A stretch of DNA of 64,000 nt, from positions 10,368,001 to 10,432,000 of the forward strand of contig NC_021658.1 in assembly GCF_000418325.1 (NCBI RefSeq), in the 5' to 3' direction. The position numbers and the translations under genes were made by a program. The first letter of the stretch is position 1; every line of letters starts with the position of its first letter. The notes beneath the pieces are model-generated. The model searched no databases. It saw nothing but the letters and a program-made list of their open reading frames with translations, and had not been told where the DNA came from. Origin of the DNA: Sorangium cellulosum So0157-2 (GTDB lineage Bacteria > Myxococcota_A > Polyangia > Polyangiales > Polyangiaceae). Shown piece by piece: positions 57,399 to 64,000 of this stretch.

Positions 57399-59754
57399 GG
57401 GCGCCCAACGCCGGCTCGCTGGGGGCCTCCGCGTGGTAGCGCTCGCTCAGCGACGCATAGAGCTCCTCCTCCTGGGCGAAGTGGAGCCGCAGCACCGCGT
57501 GGAGCCCGTAGAGGATCCGCTGGAAATCCTGCACGTCCGCGGCCGTGGGCCCGCGCGGGTCGAGCTCTCCGAGCAGCTGCTCGTACAGCCGGACCAGATG
57601 GAAGATCTCGCGGTGCGTCGCGCTCATGGATGCCAGAGGATCCTCGCCGCCGAGCAGTCGGGAAATGACCGGGTAAACCTCGGCGTCGTCGGCGCGCTCG
57701 TGCGGGAGGAGCCGCTCGCGGAGGAAGCGGTCGAGCGCCTCGAGCTCTTCGCGCGCCTCCTCTTTCGCTAGGCGATCGATGCGCTCGGCCACGACCCGTA
57801 CACGATCGAGCCTAGGGATGAGCTGATCGTGCTCGAGCTCCAGCCTGCGGCTCATGGCCTCCCCGAGCGCTGGCCTCCTCGCGCCGTGCCCGCCGCTCTG
57901 CGCCCGCAGCGCGCTCAGGATCGCGGCGACGTCGATCGCCTCCTGCAGGAGCGCGCCGGCGGCCGGCGGCAGGAAGCCGAACGCCGCCGCGCCCATCGCG
58001 AAGAGCGACAGCCCCATGCCGAGGAGCGCGCTCTGCACCGCAATGGTGCGAGCGCGGCGCGCGATGCTCACGGCCTCGGCGAATCGATCGAGCCTGTCCA
58101 CCACGAGCACCACGTCGGCCGCCTCGGCGGAAGAGGTGGCCCCGCGCGCGCCCATCGCGACCCCGACGTCGGCGGCCGCGAGCGCTGGAGCGTCGTTGAT
58201 CCCGTCGCCGATCATCACGGTGAGCCCCTCGGCGCAGGCTTCGCGGACGGCCGCGACCTTCTCCTCCGGCGACCGCTGGGCGAGCACGCGATCGACGCCT
58301 AGCGTGGCGCCGACCGCCTCGGCGACCAGGGGGTGGTCGCCTGTCACCATCACGACACGGCGAATGCCGCCCCGCCTGAGCGCCCGCAAAGTCCGCGGCG
58401 CATCGGGGCGGATCGGATCGTCGAGCGTCAGCGCGCCGATGACGCCTCCATCCACCGCCACGAACACGGTCATCGCATCAGCGCGCGACGCGCGGCGCCG
58501 GAAGACGCGGGCCTCCTCCGGGAGCGGAGCTCCTTGCGCCGCCCATTCGGCGCTCCCCACGCGAACGGCGCGCCCGTCCACCCGACCCGTCATTCCGGCG
58601 CCGGGCGCCTCGTGGACGCCCTCAGGGAAGGACAGCCCGAGGCGGCGCTCGCGAGCGGCGCGCACCAGGGCCGCGGAGAGCGGGTGCGACGAGGCCTGCT
58701 CAAGGGACGCCGCCAGGCGGAGCACCTCCGCGTCGTCGTCTATCGAGCGGAAGCTCGTCACGCCGGTCACGCGCGGGCCGCCCAGCGTGAGCGTGCCTGT
58801 CTTGTCGAGGAGCAGGATCTCGGCCCGTGCGAGGGCCTCGAGCGCGGCGCCGCCCTTCACGACGATGCCGCGCCTGGCCGAGCGCGAGATGCCGCCCACG
58901 ATCGCGATGGGCACCGCGAGGAGCAGCGGGCAGGGCGTCGCGACGACGAGCACGGCGAGCCCGCGGCCGGCGTCGCCGGAGAGGCCCCACGCCGCGGCCG
59001 CCGTGGAGAGCGAGAGCGCGGCGAACGCCAGGGCATGGCGATCGGCGAGGCGGGCGAGCGGGGCCTTCGAGGCGGACGCCTGCTGCACGAGGCGGACGAT
59101 GCCTGCGTACGTGCTCTCGTCCGCGCTCGCGACGGCGCGGAGCTCGAAGGCGGCGCCGGCGTTCGTGGTCCCGCTCCCCACGCGGTCGCCGCGTGTCTTT
59201 TCGACCGGCCGCGGTTCGCCGGTCAGCGCCGATTCGTCGAGGAGCGCTTGCGCGCCCACGACGACCCCGTCGACCGGCACGATCTCGCCCGGCGCGACCA
59301 GCAGGCGGTCGCCGGGGGCGACGGCGCCGATCGGGACGGTCGTGACGGCGTCCCCCTCGCGGCGATGCGCCGTACAGGGAGCGCGTGCGAGCAGCGCGGA
59401 GAGCTCACGCCGGGCGCGCGCGGCCGCGTACCCCTCCAGGGCGCTGCCGGTCGCCATCATCGCGCCGATCAGCGCGCCCGCCAGGTACTCCCGGAGCAGG
59501 AGCGCGCCGCCGATGGCGAGGAGCGCGATGACATCGACGCCGGCCCGCTTGTTGAGCACGTCTACCACGACGCGCGCGCCAACGAGGGCGAGCGCGACGA
59601 CCGCGCCGGCCGCCCAGAGCATGTCTCCTAGACGCGCGTGTCCCTCGAGGTGTGCCGCGGCTCCGCCCATCAGGCCGGAGAACGTCGACACGACGAGCGC
59701 ACCGCTCCTCAGGGACGGCCGCTCGGGGCGAGGTGCGTCGAGCCGTGACACCAT
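57193..59754 (-). CDS. P1B-type metal ATPase fused to a hemerythrin domain
   Basis: 853 residues from the ATG at 59754. Residues 20-635 are a heavy-metal ATPase: actuator motif ALTGEPRPVEK, ion motif TPCPLLLAVPIAIVGG in helix 6, phosphorylation site LLLDKTGTLTLGG with Asp317, SSHPLSAAL, and hinge GDGINDAPALAAADVGVAM. There is no N-terminal metal-binding domain. From about 650 to 780 a hemerythrin-like four-helix domain follows in frame (EHDQLIPRL, PHERADDAEVYP, THREIFHLV, RLHFAQEEELY), with the ligands of a di-iron site. The Arg/Pro-rich last 70 codons lie opposite the phosphoribosyltransferase gene and may be an accidental extension. It may couple metal export to oxygen or iron sensing. It follows usp copy 2 by 44 bases, so they share an operon. 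Confidence 0.87.
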   Translation of the reverse strand: MVSRLDAPRPERPSLRSGALVVSTFSGLMGGAAAHLEGHARLGDMLWAAGAVVALALVGARVVVDVLNKRAGVDVIALLAIGGALLLREYLAGALIGAMMATGSALEGYAAARARRELSALLARAPCTAHRREGDAVTTVPIGAVAPGDRLLVAPGEIVPVDGVVVGAQALLDESALTGEPRPVEKTRGDRVGSGTTNAGAAFELRAVASADESTYAGIVRLVQQASASKAPLARLADRHALAFAALSLSTAAAAWGLSGDAGRGLAVLVVATPCPLLLAVPIAIVGGISRSARRGIVVKGGAALEALARAEILLLDKTGTLTLGGPRVTGVTSFRSIDDDAEVLRLAASLEQASSHPLSAALVRAARERRLGLSFPEGVHEAPGAGMTGRVDGRAVRVGSAEWAAQGAPLPEEARVFRRRASRADAMTVFVAVDGGVIGALTLDDPIRPDAPRTLRALRRGGIRRVVMVTGDHPLVAEAVGATLGVDRVLAQRSPEEKVAAVREACAEGLTVMIGDGINDAPALAAADVGVAMGARGATSSAEAADVVLVVDRLDRFAEAVSIARRARTIAVQSALLGMGLSLFAMGAAAFGFLPPAAGALLQEAIDVAAILSALRAQSGGHGARRPALGEAMSRRLELEHDQLIPRLDRVRVVAERIDRLAKEEAREELEALDRFLRERLLPHERADDAEVYPVISRLLGGEDPLASMSATHREIFHLVRLYEQLLGELDPRGPTAADVQDFQRILYGLHAVLRLHFAQEEELYASLSERYHAEAPSEPALGALSAPPASATRSGRPPPRAAGRPPARTPASNPRTRARPNRRDLGYGSTRPRAPAGRAPRTRHTTRRGPR

Positions 59755-59798
59755 GGGATGCTCACGTGGTCGATGCGATCCCCGGTCACGCCGGGAGC

Positions 59799-60812
59799 TC
59801 ACCGCATCTGATAGCGCCCTGTCTTCTCCACCGGCTTGATGCACCCGACGACCGCACCGCGGCCACCTTCGTAGGCCCGATGACCGAGGCTGTCGTCGGC
59901 GAGGGCCTCGGACGGGCGGAGCCATACATCGTCCTCGGCGGCGAGGGACACCAGCCGATCGTGGATGCGTTGCATCGCCCTGACCGCTTCTGTCCCCTTG
60001 AGCTCGCGAAAGTGTCCGAACACGATGACGCTCTCCCAGTCAGCGAGGCTCTGGATGCGGTCGACCTGGAAGCAGACATCCGGGTTTTCGCGCATCATCT
60101 GGACCTTGGTTCCCTCCGCCGAGCGCAGGTACAGGACGCCGCCCTCGCACGCGTAGCTCATCGGCACGACGTACGTGCGTCCCTGTGCGTGGCAGCCCAA
60201 CCGGCCCAAGGCGCTGCGCTCGAGGAGCGCCTCGATCCGCTCCTCGCTCAGGACGCCGACCGCCGGAGCCTCCGGAGGCCAACCTCCTGCTGGCGCATCG
60301 AACATGCGGAGATGGATGCGGCAGGCAACGCAGAACTGGTACTCCGAGGGCGCGCCGCAGCGCAAGCAGCGATGCCGCGACGCGCGCGGCGGCGGCCCCA
60401 TGATCGTCCCGGTCCCGCGGGTGTCGGTCTCCGGGGGCACGATCAGCACGGGGCGGCTCGAGGTCCGCGCGACGCGCTCGGCGACGCTGCCCAGGAGCAC
60501 GCCCGTCGTCCCTGAGTGCCCGTGGCGCCCCATCACGATGAGCTGGGCGTCGTCTTCCTCCGCACACCTGACGATCTCTTCCGCCGCGGACCCCACCCGG
60601 ATCATCGGGACGATGTGGACCCCACCGCCGAGCTCTGCCACGAAAGCGAGCAGCGCGTCCGCCACCTTCGGCTGCGCCTGCGCGGACGCAGCGACGTAGA
60701 GGACCCGGAGCTCAGCGTCCCAGGAGCGCGCTTGTCCCAAGGCGACTCTCACCGCCGCGGCTGACAGCTCCGAGAGATCCGTGGCGACCAGGATCCGCTG
60801 AACAGGCTGCAT
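59799..60812 (-). CDS. Universal stress protein-zinc ribbon-flavin split-barrel fusion, copy 2
   Basis: 337 residues, as copy 1 (17506-18519). UspA domain 1-130 with nucleotide motif GHSGTTGVLLGSVAERVAR, zinc ribbon CLRCG...CVAC (about 147-165) and pyridoxamine-oxidase-like barrel (about 190-335; GRLGCHAQGRTYVVPMSYAC, NPDVCFQVDRIQSLADW). Most residues are identical to copy 1, with the conserved end VEKTGRYQ(M/I)R. Both zinc-ribbon Cys pairs are kept, so this linker is functional rather than spacer. The gene is first in an operon with the ATPase-hemerythrin gene. Its sigma-54 promoter (60901-60916) is the best match in the window. Confidence 0.88.
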   Translation of the reverse strand: MQPVQRILVATDLSELSAAAVRVALGQARSWDAELRVLYVAASAQAQPKVADALLAFVAELGGGVHIVPMIRVGSAAEEIVRCAEEDDAQLIVMGRHGHSGTTGVLLGSVAERVARTSSRPVLIVPPETDTRGTGTIMGPPPRASRHRCLRCGAPSEYQFCVACRIHLRMFDAPAGGWPPEAPAVGVLSEERIEALLERSALGRLGCHAQGRTYVVPMSYACEGGVLYLRSAEGTKVQMMRENPDVCFQVDRIQSLADWESVIVFGHFRELKGTEAVRAMQRIHDRLVSLAAEDDVWLRPSEALADDSLGHRAYEGGRGAVVGCIKPVEKTGRYQMR

Positions 60813-60900
60813 GCTGCCCCTCCCCGGTCTGGTCCAAGTCCCAGGGTTGTGATGGACCGACCTGGCGCGTGACTACCGTGCCCATGAGCCAGCAATAACC

Positions 60901-60916
60901 AGCAATCATCGTGCCC
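60901..60916 (-). promoter_or_regulatory. Sigma-54 promoter of usp fusion copy 2
   Basis: On the minus strand the site reads GGGCACGATGATTGCT, with GGCACG at -24 and TTGCT at -12. The start point would be near 60890, about 78 bases before the ATG. It differs at one base from the usp copy 1 site. Confidence 0.82.
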
Positions 60917-61027
60917 CGTCATCGTTGCCCTGCGCCATGCATCACGCGCCACCTACGAGGCCGCTCGCAGCGCTTGTGGACCGGTCACGTGATCCGCTGA
61001 GCATGCGTCGTGCGACAGCCACACCGC

Positions 61028-62242
61028 ATGCGACCTGCCGTCGTCATGCGAGCTCTCGTGGCGTGCGTGCTCGCCCTCTCGCTGCTCTGGAGCGTCTCCG
61101 GGCGAGCTGCGCCGATCGAGCCGCGCGCGGACGTGGAGCTATTCACGCGTATGGGGTGCCCTCGCTGCGACGAGGCCAAGCGCTTCCTGACCGAGCTCGA
61201 GGGCCGGCGGCCCGGCCTGCGCACGCTCGTCGCGGATGTCGTCGAGGACCGCGCGGCGCTCGACCGGCTGAGGGCGATCGCCGAGGAGCAGTCGACCGCT
61301 GCGTTGAGCGTCCCGGCGTTCTATGTGCGCGGGGTGCTCGTCGTCGGGTACGCAGGGCGCAACGTGACGGGCCGGCGCATCGAGGCGTTGCTCGACAGCG
61401 CGCCGCCGCCACCCGCTGCGGCCGGCGAGTCTGCTGCGTCGTGCCCTCTCGCGCCGGAGCAGCCGCCGTGCCCGGCCGACGGCGCCGCGCCGAGGCCCGG
61501 GGTCGTCGACGTGCCCGTCCTCGGGCGGCTGGACGCCCGCGATCTTGGCCTGCCGGCGTTCACCGTCCTCCTGGGGCTCGTCGACGGCTTCAACCCGTGC
61601 GCCATGTGGGTGCTCCTCTTTCTCCTCTCCTTTCTCGCCACGCTGCGGAGCCGGGCGAAGATGCTGCTGATCGCCGGCGTGTTCGTGCTCGTGAGCGGCC
61701 TCGCCTATTTCGCCTTCATGGCTGCCTGGCTGAACTTCTTTCTCCTGGTCGGCGCGTCGCGTGCCGTGCAGATCGCGCTGGGAGCCATCGCCGTGCTCGC
61801 CGGTTCGGTCCACATCAAGGACTTTTTCGCGTGGAAGCGGGGCGTGTCGCTCAGCATCCCCGAGTCGGTAAAGCCGGGGATCTACGCGAGGATGCGGGCC
61901 GTCGTCAGGGCGGAGAGCCTGCCCGCCGCGCTCGTCGCCGCGGGCGTCCTCGCCGTCATGGTCAACGTGGTCGAGCTCCTCTGCACCGCGGGCCTGCCCG
62001 CGCTCTACACCCAGCTCCTCGCCGAGGAGCGCCTCCCCGTGTGGAAGCACTATGCCTACCTCGGGCTCTACAACGTGGCCTACATGGCGGACGACATGGT
62101 CATGGTCGGCGTCGCGGTGGCGACGTTGAGCCGCCGCAAGCTGCAGGAGAGGGAGGGACGGTGGCTCAAGCTGCTGAGCGGAGCGATCATGGTGCTGCTG
62201 GGTCTGCTCCTGCTGCTCAAGCCCGACTGGCTGGCCACATGA
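61028..62242 (+). CDS. Exported glutaredoxin-like domain fused to a DsbD-like membrane domain
   Basis: 404 residues from the ATG at 61028; a GTG at 61010 and an ATG at 61046 are alternatives. A signal peptide (VVMRALVACVLALSLLWSVS, cut near SGRAAP) is followed by a glutaredoxin/thioredoxin-like domain (about 32-125) with redox pair GCPRC and cis-Pro region SVPAFYVRG. A Pro/Ala-rich linker with two more Cys leads to a six-helix domain (about 170-400) that starts LGLVDGFNPCAMWVLLFLLS and has VVELLCTAGLPALYTQLL, so its helices 1 and 4 carry the Cys pair typical of DsbD/CcdA electron carriers. It likely moves reducing power from the cytoplasm to the periplasm. Confidence 0.88.
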   Translation: MRPAVVMRALVACVLALSLLWSVSGRAAPIEPRADVELFTRMGCPRCDEAKRFLTELEGRRPGLRTLVADVVEDRAALDRLRAIAEEQSTAALSVPAFYVRGVLVVGYAGRNVTGRRIEALLDSAPPPPAAAGESAASCPLAPEQPPCPADGAAPRPGVVDVPVLGRLDARDLGLPAFTVLLGLVDGFNPCAMWVLLFLLSFLATLRSRAKMLLIAGVFVLVSGLAYFAFMAAWLNFFLLVGASRAVQIALGAIAVLAGSVHIKDFFAWKRGVSLSIPESVKPGIYARMRAVVRAESLPAALVAAGVLAVMVNVVELLCTAGLPALYTQLLAEERLPVWKHYAYLGLYNVAYMADDMVMVGVAVATLSRRKLQEREGRWLKLLSGAIMVLLGLLLLLKPDWLAT

Positions 62243-62250
62243 TCGGCGCG

Positions 62251-62460
62251 TCATGTACGGCAGCGCGAGACCGCGACGTGGATCTGGGCCGCGTGGTGCG
62301 TGCTCCCGGTGTGCAGCGCGGATCCGTGCCGCTCGGCTTGCTCCGCGGTCTGCTTGGGATCCAGAGGGAAGCTCTCGCGGTCCTTGTCGCCGACGAGGAC
62401 GCGGACGTAGAGCCGACCAGCGTCGTTGCGGAAGCGCGATCCCGTGGGCCTGCGGGGCAT
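62251..62460 (-). pseudogene. N-terminal fragment of a tyrosine recombinase-like protein
   Basis: 69 codons. MPRRPTGSRFRNDAGRLYVR followed by VLVGDKDRESFPLDPK resembles the arm-type DNA-binding domain at the start of phage and integrative-element integrases (three-stranded sheet, then helix TAEQAERHGSAL). After about 50 residues the match ends and the frame closes. The catalytic domain is absent. The match is by pattern only, so confidence is modest. It would mark the scar of an integrated element at the right end of the window. Confidence 0.45.
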
Positions 62461-62801
62461 GGCGACGCTCTTCTAGCGCGATTCGCGGTCGCGCTCACGC
62501 ACGGGCGGCCTGCCAGCGTAGGGGCCCGGCACGAGGCCGGCCTCACGGAGCACCGCCGCTGCGCCGCCCCCTGCGGAAGACCCGCCGTCCCATCGACGAT
62601 TCCGCTGTTGCACTCCAAAGACGGGCAGCCGAGGACGTTTCTCGTGCACGGCAGCCGGATATTGACGAGCTGCACCTTGGTATACTTCTCGTTTACGACG
62701 TCAGCCGGCAACGCTGGGATGCTCGTAATCTGCCCTCCTGACGCCGCGCCCGCTCCGCCGCCGAGATCCTCCGCTCCGTCCCGCCGCGCGACCGCGCCGT
62801 G

Positions 62802-62927
62802 ATGCTCCGGTATGGCCTCGACCTCGACGACCCCGCGCACGCGGCGCTCTTCGTCTCGGGTGTCCGCGCCGCGGACGACGTGATTGCGGCGCAGGAGCGC
62901 TGGGAGAGGGAGAACGCGCTACGTTGA
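62802..62927 (+). CDS. Short hypothetical protein or C-terminal fragment
   Basis: 41 residues from an ATG at 62802, MLRYGLDLDDPAHAALFVSG to ERWERENALR; the frame is open upstream to about 62740 and that part (AAEILRSVPPRDRAV) also looks coding. It may be the end of a larger lost gene. No family is recognised. Confidence 0.35.
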   Translation: MLRYGLDLDDPAHAALFVSGVRAADDVIAAQERWERENALR

Positions 62928-63042
62928 GGTGGAATCCCGCACGATGAGATCATCGCCAAGGTAAGAGCGCGCCGGCCTCGATGACCTGACCTTCCGCTGC
63001 TTGCTCTCAAGGCTCGGCATCGAGCCCTGCTACGATGCCGGC

Positions 63043-63683
63043 GTGCGCAGATGCAGGACCGCTGAGATCGCCTCTATCAACATCGCTGCGCTTGCCACTG
63101 CCGCCCGACGCGGCGAGGTCGACACCGATGTCGAGCTCGCCATCGCCGGCACGTGCCTCGTGCTGGCCGGGACGATCACCGTGCAGCTCGAGACGACCCG
63201 CGTGGCCTCCGGCGGCCTCCGGCTCTGGGCGCGTTGTCCCGGCTGCTCCGCGCGGGCGGCCGTGCTGTACCTCGCTGCGCCGCGGGCCTGCGCTGCCGCC
63301 GCTGCGCCGGGCTCGTCTATCCTGCGACACGGCAGCGTCCCGAGGAGCGTGTCCTCGAGCAGGCGCTCGCACGGCGGACGAAGGCGCGGGCCGCGCTCGG
63401 CGCTGGGCCGGACCCGCGGGAGCCGATCCCGCGACGATCGCAGGGCGTGCGCTTCTCGAGCTGGGTGCGTCGCCTCGACGAGCTCCACGAAGCCCAGGCC
63501 GCGGTGCAAGCCGCGCTCGCCGCGCTCGTCGGCCGGCTCGGAGCCCGCTCCGGAGCGCTCGCTCAGGAGGCCGGCTCCCCTTCCCCGGCGCCGCCGGCGG
63601 CGCCCACGCCTGAGACGCCACGCGCGAGAGCCACCGATGCCATGCCGTACCTCCATCCGTGTAGGGTTCGTGAGCAACCGTGA
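63043..63683 (+). pseudogene. Zinc-finger protein gene with frameshift
   Basis: A first frame from a GTG at 63043 (RTAEIASINIAALATAARRG, then GGLRLWARCPGCSARAAVLY) and a second frame (GLRCRRCAGLVYPATRQRPE, then RFSSWVRRLDELHEAQAAVQ) join near 63285. With one base added they form a single protein with a CPGC...CRRC zinc knuckle. A protein of this pattern (RCP-x-C, then F/L-x-CRRC-x-x-LxY) is often found on plasmids and integrative elements and has no known function. The frameshift could be a true mutation or an error in a run of CG dinucleotides. Confidence 0.6.
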
Positions 63684-64000
63684 CCGAGGTCGCCCGAGAG
63701 CGCCCGAAAAGGCATCTCGGAGACAAAGGTATCTCTGCACGAGATACGTTTGGACGCGCGTGGGTCAAACCGCTGTCATGTCGCGGGGTTAGGTGTTCTG
63801 GAAGGCGCTGCAGAACGGTCAAAAATGGGGGAAGCAAAGGGGGCGATTTGGTATCTCGACGAGGGACCGATTGGGAGGATATCGAGCGCTCTGCGTTAGT
63901 CACGACGCTGCCAGGCGTAGGAAGCCATGAACGTGCATAGCGTGAGGCTCGCTCGGGGCACCTGAACTCGGCGCCGCTGTCAAGCGGCCCCGGGTGGAGC
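63684..64000. other. Right end of window, no gene recognised
   Basis: 317 bases with GC content below the window average (for instance around 63740-63890). Open frames exist on both strands, but none shows a known motif or a good ribosome site. Confidence 0.5.

Noticed and set aside
63680..63940. Possible 86-codon protein at the right edge
   Set aside because: No ribosome site, no recognised motif, and the composition looks like non-coding DNA.

Overview
The window is very GC-rich DNA (well over 65% by eye) with strong third-position GC bias, so long antisense shadow reading frames are common. Gene content and style (many sigma-54 promoters, universal-stress fusions, large GAF/PAS kinase, PolX with PHP domain, two-part gene duplications, a class II ribonucleotide reductase fragment) suggest a myxobacterium of the Sorangium/Polyangium type. 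That assignment is inference; there is no rRNA or other marker gene here. No tRNA, rRNA or CRISPR array was found.

Layout. 1-8.2 kb: a GNAT acetyltransferase tail, a cupin lipoprotein, a small cysteine-rich secreted protein, a PacL-type cation ATPase, an orphan GAF-GAF-PAS-PAS-PAS histidine kinase and a small zinc-ribbon protein. 8.6-16.4 kb: a lipoyl-less E2-like acyltransferase, a DUF981 membrane protein, a phosphoribosyltransferase-hydrolase fusion, Hsp20, GroEL and PolX. 16.6-20.8 kb (minus strand): a sigma-70 factor, a DUF72 protein, a Usp/zinc-ribbon/flavin-barrel fusion and half a glucoamylase gene. 21-28 kb: BON protein, three CBS-pair proteins, an HPF-cold-shock fusion, a NusG paralogue, a CorC/CNNM transporter and a CapA-like phosphoesterase. 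28-32.3 kb: an nrdJ fragment fused to an inverted infB fragment, then second copies of the phosphoribosyltransferase-hydrolase and Hsp20 genes with a CBS protein and a KGG-repeat protein. 32.6-44 kb: PRPP synthetase, pyruvate dehydrogenase E1alpha, MgtA-type ATPase, second DUF981 gene, a decayed E1alpha copy, then E1beta-E2-ACP-acyl-CoA synthetase. 44-46 kb: gene remnants and a VOC protein. 46-52 kb: an intramembrane protease and a pst operon with a PstC-PstA fusion, two unequal PstB subunits and a very short PhoU. 52-64 kb: broken permease, CysK-like enzyme, ferric-reductase-like flavocytochrome with a cytochrome c lipoprotein, a third phosphoribosyltransferase, a P1B ATPase-hemerythrin fusion, the second Usp/flavin fusion, a glutaredoxin-DsbD-like protein, and mobile-element debris at the right edge.

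How the genes fit together. Twelve sites with the -24/-12 (GG-N10-GC) spacing of sigma-54 promoters lie just upstream of groEL, both usp fusions, two CBS genes, the HPF fusion, capA, prs, pdhA, the pdhB operon, pstS and the third phosphoribosyltransferase. Four share an almost identical CGGTACGNTCGTTGC core. The gene set (Usp, Hsp20, CBS pairs, phosphoribosyltransferase-hydrolase, flavin-barrel protein, P-type ATPases, ribosome hibernation factor) closely resembles in kind the mycobacterial DosR dormancy regulon, here apparently wired to sigma-54. The most distinctive machinery is the pst operon: the two PstB proteins carry complementary losses of ATP-site motifs, as expected for an obligate heterodimer with one working and one degenerate ATP site. 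The region has also been reshaped by duplication and deletion, with about a dozen gene remnants.
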